Assembly (NCBI RefSeq): GCF_015182285.1
Contig: NZ_PRDM01000006.1
Coordinates: 1 to 64,000 of the forward strand
From: Flavobacterium hungaricum
GTDB lineage: Bacteria > Bacteroidota > Bacteroidia > Flavobacteriales > Flavobacteriaceae
DNA length: 64,000 nt
Direction of reading: 5' to 3'
The notes beneath the pieces are model-generated. The model made no database searches. It saw only the letters and a program-made list of their open reading frames with translations, and was not told the DNA's origin. The position numbers and the translations under genes are program-made. This document shows positions 1-8,438 of the stretch, piece by piece. Numbering within the stretch: position 1 is the stretch's first letter; each line of letters opens with the position of its first letter.

Positions 1-145
1 TCTTACGCCTCTGCCTTCTAAAAACTTTTATTTTTGCGTTAAAATAGTTGCCGGCTCGCTTTTGCGGGCACGGATTGCAAATCCGCGCTAACGTTGTCTG
101 CTAACGCACAGCCCGGTCCGGAGGAAAGGCTCCAATAAATAATCT
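1..145. repeat. Intergenic region with small palindromic repeat
   Basis: No gene is visible here. The stretch holds a short perfect hairpin, CGGATT-GCA-AATCCG, at 71-85 inside a GC-richer patch (about 50-125) that contrasts with the AT-rich surroundings. GC-rich palindromes of this kind look like dispersed intergenic repeats of flavobacterial chromosomes, but I see no second copy in the window. The window edge prevents deciding what lies upstream. Confidence 0.35.
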
Positions 146-580
146 TTAAAATCTATATTTTTCATATAATTCTTCTGCCTTTAAATTTTGTTCCTTTATT
201 TTTTCACCGCAAAAGTTGTAAATAGTAAGTTTTCCTTTTTCTTTATTAACTAAAATGGTGGCTTCATGAATCTCTTCTCCTATGATCACGACTCTATGAA
301 ATTTTCGAAACCAAGAGTAATCATTGGTTTCCGTTGATTTCATTACAATTTTCATGATTACTTTTCCATTTTGATTAACAACTTTGTCAATTCTTTTTAC
401 CTTTTTATGGCTTGTTCGTCTAAAAAAGAAATATTTATATCTTAATTTGAGCTCTGTTACTATTTTAATATTTTCTTCCAGGCAATGGTCTTTTATTTTT
501 GGTTGAGCGTTTTTTGCTTCTGTATTTTGGAAGATTAAGATGAATATACATAACAATGCATTTCTTTGTATCAAGCTCAT
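146..580 (-). CDS. Exported protein of unknown function
   Basis: A 144-residue protein that I do not recognise. The first about 22 residues form a signal peptide (short basic start, hydrophobic LLCIFILIF, then a cleavage-like TEA-K), so it is probably exported to the periplasm or beyond. The mature part is lysine-rich with alternating hydrophobic residues (KVIMKIVMKS, HRVVIIGEEIHEA), which suggests a small beta-rich domain. Two cysteines, Cys33 and Cys124, might form a disulfide. The ATG at 580 is the first in frame and directly precedes the signal peptide. It is divergent from the Crp/Fnr gene, so the region 581-822 probably holds promoters for both. Confidence 0.6.
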   Translation of the reverse strand: MSLIQRNALLCIFILIFQNTEAKNAQPKIKDHCLEENIKIVTELKLRYKYFFFRRTSHKKVKRIDKVVNQNGKVIMKIVMKSTETNDYSWFRKFHRVVIIGEEIHEATILVNKEKGKLTIYNFCGEKIKEQNLKAEELYEKYRF

Positions 581-822
581 AATGGTATCGTTTGTAATTT
601 GTTTATAGCAGTAGTGGTGGAAAATTTTATTACGTTTTAATTAAGCTAATTCTATGCCATATATTAAACAGTATATTAACGTTATTCGGATTCGATTTGA
701 GCTCTTCTTACTTGTTCTAGAGGTTTAGACTTGTTGAGCTGATAAAAGAGCTTTAAATGCTGTTTTTAGTTCTTTTTTGTTTTATTCCTTATATATTTGT
801 TTCAGCCAACTTAATCTGTAGA

Positions 823-1386
823 ATGAGAACATTATTAAACGTAATTGAGGGTTTTCAAGAATTAGACAATGAAACAAGAGAACTTATTAAATTTTATTTT
901 GTTGAAGAAAAATTTGGTAAGGAAGAGATTCTCCTAAACCACGGTACAATATGTGATAAAATTTATTTTATTAAATCAGGTTTACTAAGAAGGGTTTGTG
1001 TCGAAAATGGAGAGGAAATTATCAAGTGGATTTATACAAACAATCAATTTTGTACTTCTTTAAGCAGTTATTTTGAACAAAAGCCTTCTTCTGAAATTAT
1101 TGTTGCCAGCGATGTTACCATAGTGTATTCTCTTTCTTATAAAGATGAATTGAAATTATTGGATCAGCCTCTTTTTGCTAAATTTCATATAAAGCTTCTT
1201 CGGCTTTATTTGTCTAAGCTAAATGAATTCCACCATATTTTTACGCATATGACGGCTCAGGAAAAATATGTTTTTTTGCTGCAATCTTTCCCAGAGATTG
1301 TGAAAAAAGCTAAATTAAAACATATAGCATCGTTTATTGGCGTTAGTCAAGAAACTTTAAGCCGTATTCGCGCTTCAATTATTTGA
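823..1386 (+). CDS. Crp/Fnr family transcriptional regulator
   Basis: About 187 residues from the chosen ATG at 823. An open frame extends upstream to 757, but that part encodes a hydrophobic stretch foreign to the family, so I take the internal start MRTLLNV. Residues about 1-115 are a cyclic-nucleotide-binding-type beta-roll (LLNHGTICDKIYFIKSG resembles the family's start of the roll). A long helix follows, and the end (HIASFIGVSQETLSRIRAS) is the helix-turn-helix. I do not see the conserved RxA ligand-binding pair of true Crp proteins, so the ligand is unknown. These short regulators are common in Bacteroidota. It ends about 60 bp before lpxA on the same strand and could be co-transcribed with it. 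Confidence 0.85.
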   Translation: MRTLLNVIEGFQELDNETRELIKFYFVEEKFGKEEILLNHGTICDKIYFIKSGLLRRVCVENGEEIIKWIYTNNQFCTSLSSYFEQKPSSEIIVASDVTIVYSLSYKDELKLLDQPLFAKFHIKLLRLYLSKLNEFHHIFTHMTAQEKYVFLLQSFPEIVKKAKLKHIASFIGVSQETLSRIRASII

Positions 1387-1450
1387 CATTACATCAAAAA
1401 ATATATGCTGGTTTTACTGCAGTTTTGCACCTAATAAAATTATTGAATTG

Positions 1451-2242
1451 ATGCAAAATACTTTAATAAGCAAAGAAGCAGAAATAGGAAGCAATGTAGT
1501 AATAGGAAATTTTTCTTGTATAGAAAGCGGCGTTACAATTGGGGAAAATACCCGGATCGGAAATAATGTTACTATTTTGAATGGAACTACGATTGGAAAT
1601 AATTGCCAAATTCATTCCAACTGTGTTTTGGGCGGTATACCTCAAGATCTCAAATTCGATGGAGAATATTCTGTATTGCAGATCGGAGATCAAAATATCA
1701 TAAGGGAATTTGTTACAATAAACCGCGGTACACGATCAAAAGGATGTACAATTATTGGAAATGGAAATTTAATCATGTCAAATGCTCATATCGGTCATGA
1801 TTCTTTTATTGGAGATAATAATATAATTGGTTTTAGTGTTGGAGTAGCAGGAGAAGTTCATGTTGGAAATTGGGTAAATATTAGTGGTTTGACAGCAATA
1901 CATCAGTTTTCGAGAATTGGAGATCATTCGATGATAAGTGGTTTAAGCAAAATTGTGAAAGACATTCCTCCTTTTATAACTGCCGCGAAAGAACCGTTGC
2001 GTTATATGGGATTAAATAGTATTGGTTTAAGAAGGAGAGGATTTAGCTCGGATAAAATTTTGGAACTAAAAGCTATTTATCAGGTTATTTTTGAAAAAGG
2101 CAGAAATACAAGTGCAGCGATTGAAATTGTTGAAAGAGATTTTGAAGAAACTCGAGAAAGAAACCAAATTTTGAGTTTTATTAAATGTTCTGAAAGAGGA
2201 ATTTTGAAAGGACTGGAAAAAATAAATCCAGGTTTACAGTAA
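1451..2242 (+). CDS. lpxA: Acyl-ACP--UDP-N-acetylglucosamine O-acyltransferase (LpxA family), solitary copy
   Basis: A 263-residue left-handed beta-helix acyltransferase. LpxA transfers an acyl chain from acyl-ACP to the 3-OH of UDP-GlcNAc, the first step of lipid A synthesis in the cytoplasm. Visible marks are hexapeptide repeats (IG-N-V, IGENTRIGNN) through residue about 190, the family signature around GGIPQDLKFDGE (61-72), the putative catalytic histidines in NAHIGHD (His113/His116) and a C-terminal helical part beginning GLRRRGFS. Length matches the family. An in-frame TTG lies 3 bp upstream, but ATG at 1451 is preferred. It is unusual that lpxD, lpxC/fabZ and lpxB are absent and the neighbour is a Crp/Fnr regulator. 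Flavobacteria normally keep lpxA beside lpxC-fabZ, so this may be a second, specialised copy. Confidence 0.88.
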   Translation: MQNTLISKEAEIGSNVVIGNFSCIESGVTIGENTRIGNNVTILNGTTIGNNCQIHSNCVLGGIPQDLKFDGEYSVLQIGDQNIIREFVTINRGTRSKGCTIIGNGNLIMSNAHIGHDSFIGDNNIIGFSVGVAGEVHVGNWVNISGLTAIHQFSRIGDHSMISGLSKIVKDIPPFITAAKEPLRYMGLNSIGLRRRGFSSDKILELKAIYQVIFEKGRNTSAAIEIVERDFEETRERNQILSFIKCSERGILKGLEKINPGLQ

Positions 2243-2264
2243 AAACAGGAATGAAAGATGCTGT

Positions 2265-2789
2265 TCAATATTCATCTCTGATTTTTTCCTTTGCTTTAAA
2301 ATATTCAACCATATGAGATATTTCTTCTGCAGAAAAATTGAGATTGTCCAACGCTGTTTTTCTTATTTCATTTGTTTGTAATTTCACTAATAAGCGATAG
2401 CTTTCGGCAACATCATTAGGATCTCTAACTTCGATAGTTGTTTCTTGTATTTCGTCCCATTTAAATAATTGGGGATTATTACCAAAAGATATTCCGTCCT
2501 TTGTTAAAATTAGTTTTATTTCTGGCTGAAAAAGAAGGTATACAGGATATAGAATAATCGCTGCACAGAATAAGAAAATAAGTAATTTGTTGTTTTGATT
2601 TGGCATGTAATTAAAAATGCAAAAAGTGCCAAAAAGAGATAGAAAGAGCAAACCTAAAATAGACTTAATGCTTGTTTTAACCACTACTTTTTCACCGTAT
2701 CTTTTATCCATAAAATGAGTAGATCTTTGGGTTTTCTCTATCATATTATTTATAAAAAACTTTTTGATTGCTTTAGTGATTTTAGACAT
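2265..2789 (-). CDS. Two-helix membrane protein with PH-like C-terminal domain
   Basis: A 174-residue protein of unknown function. An N-terminal basic segment (about 1-38) is followed by two membrane helices near residues 43-61 and 68-87. A soluble domain then begins LILTKDGISFG and contains KWDEIQETTIEV, the pattern of bacterial PH-like (bPH) domains: beta strands with a WxxI turn. It converges with lpxA with a gap of about 20 bp and diverges from the acyltransferase gene. The PH-like call rests on pattern only. Confidence 0.6.
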   Translation of the reverse strand: MSKITKAIKKFFINNMIEKTQRSTHFMDKRYGEKVVVKTSIKSILGLLFLSLFGTFCIFNYMPNQNNKLLIFLFCAAIILYPVYLLFQPEIKLILTKDGISFGNNPQLFKWDEIQETTIEVRDPNDVAESYRLLVKLQTNEIRKTALDNLNFSAEEISHMVEYFKAKEKIRDEY

Positions 2790-2968
2790 GTCCAGACTTT
2801 TAAGCTTTAACGAATGTACGATTTTTTGAGCATAATATTTTTTGCAGAGTTATAGATTATTAAACCGTAAGAAAGACGTTTGATTTCATTATTAATTTCT
2901 ATAATTTGCAACAAAACCCAAAACGCTATTATTTTACACTAAACTTAATTTGAAGATTTTATATTAGT

Positions 2969-4066
2969 ATGGATTTAAATGAAAAACCTGCCATAATCCT
3001 GCGGACCAAACAACATTTTGAAATTCTTGACGGTTTACGCGGTGTTGCAGCATTGGCTGTAGTTGTATTTCATTTTATGGAATGGATCTATACAGATCCG
3101 AGTAAAAATTTTATCGGTCATGGTTTTCTTGCTGTCGATTTCTTTTTTTGTCTTTCGGGTTTTGTAATTGGTTATGCCTATGATGATCGAATTGCAAAAA
3201 TGGGAATCTGGAAATTTTTTGTTTCCAGAATCATCAGGCTGCATCCGTTGGTGGTGGCTGGATCGGTTTTGGGTTTGCTGGCATTTTTATTTGATCCTTT
3301 TGGAGGGCATTTGGAATTGTATAGTAAGAGCAAAATTTTTCTAACTTTTTTGTGCTCCTTATTTCTTATTCCGCTGCCGGTTATAGCCGACAGAGGTTTT
3401 AATTTGTTTAGTTTTAATGCGCCAGCCTGGTCTTTATTTTGGGAGTATATAGCCAATATAGTATATGCGTTTGCATTGTCTAGAATTAAACGTGGTTTTC
3501 TGTTTTTGCTTACTTTGCTTTCTGCAGCAACCATTTGTTTTGTAGCTTATAATTCGGGTAATTTATTAGGAGGCTGGAGCGGTCCGACTTTTTGGGACGG
3601 CTGCGCACGAATCTCTTATTCTTTTCTGGCGGGATTACTTATTTATCGTTCTAACTGGATTATCAAAAATAAATTAGGCTTTTTTGGTTTGACCCTTTTG
3701 TTGCTTTTGGCTTTTGTGATGCCTTTCTCAGAATGGAATTGGTTATCTGAACCTCTTGTTGTTTTGTTCTATTTTCCGTTATTGATTTCTTTGGGAGCTG
3801 GGGCTGTCTTATCATCAGGTTTAGAAAAGATTTGTGTCTTTTCGGGTAAAATTTCGTATCCGTTGTACATGACGCATTATGCCGTTTTATGGATGTTCGG
3901 TAATTATTATATCAGTCAAAAACCAGATAGTACGCATCTTGTTTTTATTGTGGGGTCTTCAATTGTAGTATTAGTTGTGTTTGCTTATTTGGTAATGGTA
4001 TTGTACGATATTCCGATTAGGAAATATTTAGCGGATAAGTGGATTAAAAAATCGATAAAGAACTAA
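2969..4066 (+). CDS. Acyltransferase family 3 (OafA/YrhL-like) membrane protein
   Basis: A 365-residue polytopic membrane protein with about ten hydrophobic segments. Near the N-terminus ILDGLRGVAALAVVVFHF carries the R-G-AA---V--H pattern of acyltransferase-3 enzymes, with the histidine thought to be catalytic. RIIRLHPLVV matches the second conserved basic motif (R-x-R-L-x-P type). The family O-acetylates or otherwise acylates cell-surface glycans, lipids or peptidoglycan at the inner membrane. The substrate cannot be told from context: the neighbours (lpxA upstream across one gene, AlkB-like downstream) hint only loosely at envelope modification. Start ATG at 2969 follows a 179-bp divergent intergenic region. 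Confidence 0.85.
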   Translation: MDLNEKPAIILRTKQHFEILDGLRGVAALAVVVFHFMEWIYTDPSKNFIGHGFLAVDFFFCLSGFVIGYAYDDRIAKMGIWKFFVSRIIRLHPLVVAGSVLGLLAFLFDPFGGHLELYSKSKIFLTFLCSLFLIPLPVIADRGFNLFSFNAPAWSLFWEYIANIVYAFALSRIKRGFLFLLTLLSAATICFVAYNSGNLLGGWSGPTFWDGCARISYSFLAGLLIYRSNWIIKNKLGFFGLTLLLLLAFVMPFSEWNWLSEPLVVLFYFPLLISLGAGAVLSSGLEKICVFSGKISYPLYMTHYAVLWMFGNYYISQKPDSTHLVFIVGSSIVVLVVFAYLVMVLYDIPIRKYLADKWIKKSIKN

Positions 4067-4111
4067 GCAAAGTATTTGATTTAAAAATAAAAATTTAAAA
4101 AATAGAGCCTA

Positions 4112-4624
4112 ATGAATGGGGTAACGCATATAGAAAATTTCATCCAAAATCCAGATCATTTGTTTGATCTCTTAACAACGACTGTAAAATGGGACGGAAG
4201 AATGACCGCACGTAAAACAGCAAGTTTTGGAAAAGCTTATAATTATTCTCAAATTGAATATCCGTATCAAGAATTTTTACCAGAACTGCAAAATATAATA
4301 CAGCAGTTAAAACCAATAATCGGATTTGAAGCCAATAATTGTTTGATTAATTATTATGAAGACGGAAAATCTAAAATGGGCTATCATTCTGATCAAACTG
4401 ATATTTTAGAAAAAAATACCGGTATTGCAATTGTCTCTATTGGAGAAACGAGAACGCTTAAGTTTAGAAACATTGAAAACCCGGAAGAATTTGTTTCTTA
4501 CGAACTAACGTCTGGAAGTTTGATTTATATGACACAGGAAATTCAAGATTCTTGGCAGCACGCCATTCCAAAATCGGATACAGAAAATGGGAGGATAAGT
4601 TTGACTTTTAGACAAATCTTGTAG
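4112..4624 (+). CDS. AlkB-like 2-oxoglutarate/Fe(II)-dependent dioxygenase
   Basis: A 170-residue single-domain protein of the AlkB family. These enzymes oxidatively remove alkyl lesions (for example 1-methyladenine) from nucleic acids using Fe(II) and 2-oxoglutarate. The iron ligands are visible as HSD (His92, Asp94) and His150 in WQHAIP. The 2-oxoglutarate-binding arginines appear in GRISLTFR (Arg161, Arg167). The NYY segment at 80-82 fits the N-Y motif seen at the start of the core. Length is like compact eukaryote-type AlkB homologs found in many bacteria. It starts 45 bp after the acyltransferase gene on the same strand, perhaps in one transcript. Confidence 0.88.
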   Translation: MNGVTHIENFIQNPDHLFDLLTTTVKWDGRMTARKTASFGKAYNYSQIEYPYQEFLPELQNIIQQLKPIIGFEANNCLINYYEDGKSKMGYHSDQTDILEKNTGIAIVSIGETRTLKFRNIENPEEFVSYELTSGSLIYMTQEIQDSWQHAIPKSDTENGRISLTFRQIL

Positions 4625-4651
4625 TTTAAATTTTTATAATCGTTTAAAATT

Positions 4652-5143
4652 TTGAGATTCTATATTGCTAATATTTTTTTAAACCTGATTGCAGTTGTAG
4701 TTTTTACTACTGCATTTTTGACGACTTTTAATAATATTAGATTTTATGATCAAAGTGATATAAGAATTGGAAAAGTTTCAAAAGTCAATCTTCAAACGGT
4801 TTTTTCTAATGGGCGAAATTTGAACGCGTATGAATTTGAAATCAATAATGATAAAAAGAAACTATTTCTAACAGCTTACGAAACTTTAGATTACAATATT
4901 CAAACAGGTGACAGCATTGTTTTCAAAAATTTGTATATCAATGAGACAAATGCAAAAGTGCTGTCTGTTAATGGAAAAAAAGTGGATAGCTATTATGGCG
5001 TTTTTGATTTATTAATGTTGATATCGCTTATCGTAATTATACTCTCTTATTACTATTATTTCAAATTTAAAAAGAGAAAAAAGTATAAGAATAAAAAGAA
5101 AGAATACAATTTGATGTATAATCAAAAGAGAAAAAGGAGCTGA
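4652..5143 (+). CDS. Membrane protein with two helices and an exposed loop domain
   Basis: A 163-residue protein of unknown function. A first membrane helix spans about residues 5-27. A beta-rich loop (about 28-110, including TGDSIVFKNLYINETNAKVLSVNGK) resembles the exported domain of DUF3592-type proteins in layout. A second helix spans about 115-137. The tail is extremely lysine/arginine-rich (KKRKKYKNKKK), which places it in the cytoplasm. No ATG is available near the start. TTG at 4652 is used because the first helix begins directly after it. It lies 27 bp downstream of the AlkB-like gene. Confidence 0.55.
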   Translation: MRFYIANIFLNLIAVVVFTTAFLTTFNNIRFYDQSDIRIGKVSKVNLQTVFSNGRNLNAYEFEINNDKKKLFLTAYETLDYNIQTGDSIVFKNLYINETNAKVLSVNGKKVDSYYGVFDLLMLISLIVIILSYYYYFKFKKRKKYKNKKKEYNLMYNQKRKRS

Positions 5144-5217
5144 AAATTGTGTAGTCAGTTGAGACTAATTAAAAAGTTTAAATATCATTCGTTAACCTAA
5201 AAAAAAGAAATTTAATT

Positions 5218-5934
5218 ATGGGATTATTTGATAAAATATTCGGTCAAACCGAAAAAGCAAAACCACAAGAAAGTCGAAAACAATTTCAATCGGAAAAAGA
5301 ACTTATCGAAAGATACGGCGGAATTGTATTAGACAAACAACTTCATTTTGGAGATATTATCGGCGATAACAATTGGAATATTAATATTGCTAACGCAGCA
5401 ATTAGTTTCGGCGATGAGTTTGTTTTTCCTATTCAGGTTTTAGGTACCATTTCGCATTCTTCTCAAACCTGGCTTTGGGCTTGGGCAAATACGCAATCGG
5501 GACTTCCAGAAAGTATTATTCAGGATGCTTTAGCGTTGAAAAAATATGGAGAAGAAAATCAGATTGATCTTTTAAAAAATGATACTTTCGGTTTTACAGC
5601 TGAAGAATTGCATTTAATGGGACTTGTTGCGTCTGGGATTCATAATTCTAGTGCTTATTATATTTGTGATTATGGACAAGGTGCAATGGTAGTAACGATA
5701 AAAAGTAACGAAATTGAAAAAACAAGAACCGATAATCATTTAAGAATAATGACTGTTTTTCCGCAGCTTATTTCGCAGTATGAGGTCAATCATAATAAAG
5801 CCTTGACGTATTATTTGAAAGACAAAGGGTATACTATTTCAGAAAATGGAAAAAAACTGACTGCTTCTAAAAACGATGAAACAATTACGGCCGAATTTGA
5901 CGAACTTGAAAGACTTACTAAATTAAACGGTTAA
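5218..5934 (+). CDS. DUF6882-like protein of unknown function
   Basis: A 238-residue soluble protein. A lysine/glutamine-rich linker (residues 10-27) follows the start GLFDKIFG. The main domain includes WLWAWAN (near residue 87) followed by a helical region with ALALKKYGEE and LVASGIHNSSAYYICDYGQG, a combination I associate with the DUF6882 family. No catalytic residues are evident. No signal peptide or membrane helix is seen. It sits 5 bp upstream of a cysteine-motif gene on the same strand, so the two probably form a transcript. Proteins of this type often occur in variable clusters of small genes next to polymorphic toxins, but no toxin is visible here. Confidence 0.6.
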   Translation: MGLFDKIFGQTEKAKPQESRKQFQSEKELIERYGGIVLDKQLHFGDIIGDNNWNINIANAAISFGDEFVFPIQVLGTISHSSQTWLWAWANTQSGLPESIIQDALALKKYGEENQIDLLKNDTFGFTAEELHLMGLVASGIHNSSAYYICDYGQGAMVVTIKSNEIEKTRTDNHLRIMTVFPQLISQYEVNHNKALTYYLKDKGYTISENGKKLTASKNDETITAEFDELERLTKLNG

Positions 5935-5939
5935 ATAAT

Positions 5940-6464
5940 TTGAATTATCAACTAATCCGGACCTGTAAAGACTGCAGAAACGAAGATATTATTGAACTTA
6001 CAAAAATTGAATGTGCTTTTGAGCTTAATTTGAGAGCAATCTGGAATAAAGCATGTTCAAATTGCCAATCAACAGCCTTTTATTCTTTATCAAAATCATT
6101 TGTTGCTATTGATAAGGAAATTTTAGATCTATGGGGTTGTAATGAAAAGTTATATTTGAACGAACAGGACGAAGAAATAATCTTGGCAGAAATGGATTAT
6201 CTGCCATTAATTTTATCTTCGATTGAAGAAAATAAATATCTGAAACGTAAAATAGAAAAACTTCTGGAAGCACTTTGTGTACTGTTGTATGACAATACGG
6301 AGCCTTCAGATGAATATTCTTTTGAAGAAAATATAAAAAGAGAGCAACGTGCGGCTGTAATTCGTCCTGAACTGATTCGATTGAAAGACAGGATTAAAGC
6401 TTGTGAAGAAAACATACTGGAATATATCAAAGAAATTGTTTTTCCTCAAATTGGACTCGTGTAG
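5940..6464 (+). CDS. Protein with two CxxC pairs (zinc-ribbon-like), unknown function
   Basis: A 174-residue soluble protein. Two cysteine pairs, CKDC (about residues 9-12) and CSNC (about 39-42), lie 26 residues apart and look like a zinc ribbon. The remainder is helical, with a charged stretch EENIKREQRAAVIRPELIRLKDRIKACEENI near the C-terminus that could be a coiled coil. No ATG is available and TTG at 5940 gives the first cysteine pair a sensible lead. The start lies 5 bp after the upstream stop, arguing for translational coupling. I do not recognise a family. Confidence 0.55.
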   Translation: MNYQLIRTCKDCRNEDIIELTKIECAFELNLRAIWNKACSNCQSTAFYSLSKSFVAIDKEILDLWGCNEKLYLNEQDEEIILAEMDYLPLILSSIEENKYLKRKIEKLLEALCVLLYDNTEPSDEYSFEENIKREQRAAVIRPELIRLKDRIKACEENILEYIKEIVFPQIGLV

Positions 6465-6518
6465 ATTTTTAAAAATAAATAAAAGTAAGTTTTAGCCGGA
6501 AGCAAAGATGATAGTAAC

Positions 6519-7038
6519 TTAAAAATCTTTTGCAGTTATTCGGTTATGGTATTTTATTCTAAATTTTAGGGAGTATAAAAACGAATTCCACTGATAGCGC
6601 ATACCGCCTAGTTCCCAATTGACATCGTATTTTCTTTTTTTGTCGGATGCATAAGGCGGAATTCCAATTTTAGAATGTATCATAGGATCTCGATCTTTAC
6701 TAGTTTCATAAAAATCAATATCCAATCTCGATTTTGGATAATACTGAATCTCGATAATCGTACTTTTCCTTTTGCTTTTATAAATGTATAAATTGATGTC
6801 GTACAGATTTTTATAAATTTCATTTAATGCAGCGGAAACTTCAGCAAGAGATCTTGGTGTTTTTTTATCGTTTGCTTTTTTTTCGGGCTTTTCTTGCATC
6901 GAAAAAATTTGGGTGCTCATTTGTAATTTCAGAAATGATAAATACAGTATTTTCAGAAATTTTATTCCAACAAGAATTTTGCGCCATCTCTAATAATTGT
7001 GCAGTGGCTTTTTTTAAGTTTAATTCTAAGTTGTTCAT
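6519..7038 (-). pseudogene. Frameshifted small gene of unknown function (one extra A in an A8 run)
   Basis: Reading the minus strand from ATG at 7038 gives MNNLELNLKKATAQLLEM and continues coherently for 57 codons to a stop just after an A8 run (T8 on the plus strand at 6876-6883). The frame one base away continues from the same run (ANDKKTPRSLAEVSAAL...) to the stop at 6519 with equally coding-like sequence. Removing a single A joins both parts into one 172-residue protein, and the total of 520 bases is exactly one more than 173 codons. The downstream part alone would start at 6920 (MSTQIF), but that start reads the first 18 codons in the wrong frame. It could be a pseudogene, a phase-variable tract, a slippage site or a sequencing error. 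The product is a soluble protein with no recognised family. Confidence 0.65.
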
Positions 7039-7206
7039 TTTTATAAGCGATTTTTACTTTATAAAATACTGATATTTGATATCGCTTTAATTTTAAGCTG
7101 TTGTCAAAGATAAAATTAATCGCTATTCCCAAAAAAGGTAAATTAAATCTGTTCAATTCGAAGATAATTGATTTTGGATATAATAGGTATTTTTTTACAA
7201 TAGTTG

Positions 7207-7593
7207 TTAAAAAGAATATCCAATTTCCCAAATGTGTCCAAAAGGATCTTTCAATTTTCCGATTCTCCAATCTTCTTCAGTTGTCATCGGGCAGATTTCT
7301 ACAGCGCCAAATTTTAGAGCTTTTTCAAATATTGTATCAGCGTTTTTGGTTTCCAAAATGATTCGAATTGGCGGATTAATAGTCAAATCAGAACTTAAAG
7401 TGCCATTGCAAGGCGCTTCGTCACTCAGATAGAATACGGCATTTTCTATTTTAATAACCGATGATATTTTATTCTTTTCAAGTTCAAATCTTTTAGATTC
7501 AACGGCTCCAAAAGCCGAAACATAAAAGTCAACAGCTTTTATGCCGTCGTTTACACTTAAAAAGGGTTTTATAGAAGTCGTGTTTTCAGTCAT
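7207..7593 (-). CDS. VOC family (glyoxalase/bleomycin-resistance-like) protein
   Basis: A 128-residue single-module protein of the vicinal-oxygen-chelate fold. It shows the two beta-alpha-beta-beta-beta repeats: first SIKPFLSVNDGIKAVDFYVSAFGA (residues 6-29, typical FYxxAFGA), then ILETKNADTIFEKALKFGA and the closing KDPFGHIWEIG, the PhnB-like hallmark D-P-(F/D)-G-x-x-W. Metal and substrate are unknown. Members range from antibiotic-binding proteins to dioxygenases. The C-terminal HIWEIGYSF supplies a candidate metal histidine and glutamate. It is transcribed toward the frameshifted gene with a gap of about 170 bp. Confidence 0.85.
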   Translation of the reverse strand: MTENTTSIKPFLSVNDGIKAVDFYVSAFGAVESKRFELEKNKISSVIKIENAVFYLSDEAPCNGTLSSDLTINPPIRIILETKNADTIFEKALKFGAVEICPMTTEEDWRIGKLKDPFGHIWEIGYSF

Positions 7594-7826
7594 AGTGTTT
7601 TCATTTTGTATTACTTATCAGCTTAGCGTAATTTAAAATCCTATATTTCTTTTTTTAATCAGTGTTGTTTATATGTTTTGTTTTTTAAAGTAAATCATAA
7701 TCAGTAGATTATTATTTAGCTATAAATATAAAACAAATCAACATAAAATTATTGCTACTTTAGCTAACCCACAAGCTAAATAGTATTTAGATATTTAAAA
7801 CAGAAATCAATTTTGATATTAAAAAT

Positions 7827-8438
7827 TTGAGAGATAAAAGAAAATTAAAGAAATTAGAACGAAAAAAGTTTAATAACAAAGAGAAAAAGAGAGAGCAAAT
7901 ACACTATTCTCTCCTAATCTTGTCCCTGTTTTTTTTTATTTTTTACTATGTTTTTTTTGAAAAGAGTACGATTGGACACGATGTAAGATATGTTATTTAC
8001 GTTTTTTGTGTATCTGTAATTATTGGAATATTATTTTTTGGAATTTATAGAAGAGCATTTTTACTTAGAGCATATTTAAGTGTTAAAGACACGTATGCTA
8101 GAATCTATGTGATAGGATTTTATTTATTGCAAGGTGTTATAGTTTCTTATTTGAGCTTTGGTCAAATTGCAACTGTAACATGGAATTATTTAAATAAAAG
8201 AGCTGCAGAAAAAAGCAAGATTGAGATAATAAGCTGTAACGTAACAGGCTTTTATACCAAGAAAAATCCAGATGTTTCTTTTGAATTTAATAACCGAACA
8301 GAAGTCTTTAGTGTTGATTCTGAAATGAATCGAGAAAATCGTAACCGCAGCCCGAAAGACTATCAAGTAGAAATTACGATCCAGAAAGGAATTTGGAATT
8401 ACTATATTGTACGAAATTGGGAATTAAAAAGGATTTGA
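7827..8438 (+). CDS. Membrane protein of unknown function
   Basis: A 203-residue protein starting at TTG 7827. No nearby ATG gives the same basic head. The first 26 residues are very basic (RDKRKLKKLERKK). Hydrophobic segments follow near 28-44, 52-72 and 93-112, so about three membrane helices. A soluble C-terminal part of about 80 residues (from about 122) contains IEIISCNVTGFYTKKNPDVSFEFNNR, probably beta-rich. I recognise no family. It stands alone between the VOC gene (divergent) and the MerR regulator. Confidence 0.5.
   Translation: MRDKRKLKKLERKKFNNKEKKREQIHYSLLILSLFFFIFYYVFFEKSTIGHDVRYVIYVFCVSVIIGILFFGIYRRAFLLRAYLSVKDTYARIYVIGFYLLQGVIVSYLSFGQIATVTWNYLNKRAAEKSKIEIISCNVTGFYTKKNPDVSFEFNNRTEVFSVDSEMNRENRNRSPKDYQVEITIQKGIWNYYIVRNWELKRI

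Noticed and set aside
6827..7072. 81-residue plus-strand frame across the frameshifted gene
   Set aside because: Antisense to the coherent MNNLELNLKKATAQ reading, with phenylalanine-rich, non-coding-like composition.
6962..7270. 102-residue minus-strand frame overlapping the VOC gene and the frameshifted gene
   Set aside because: It uses the wrong frame of two better-supported genes and ends inside the frameshifted gene's 5' part.
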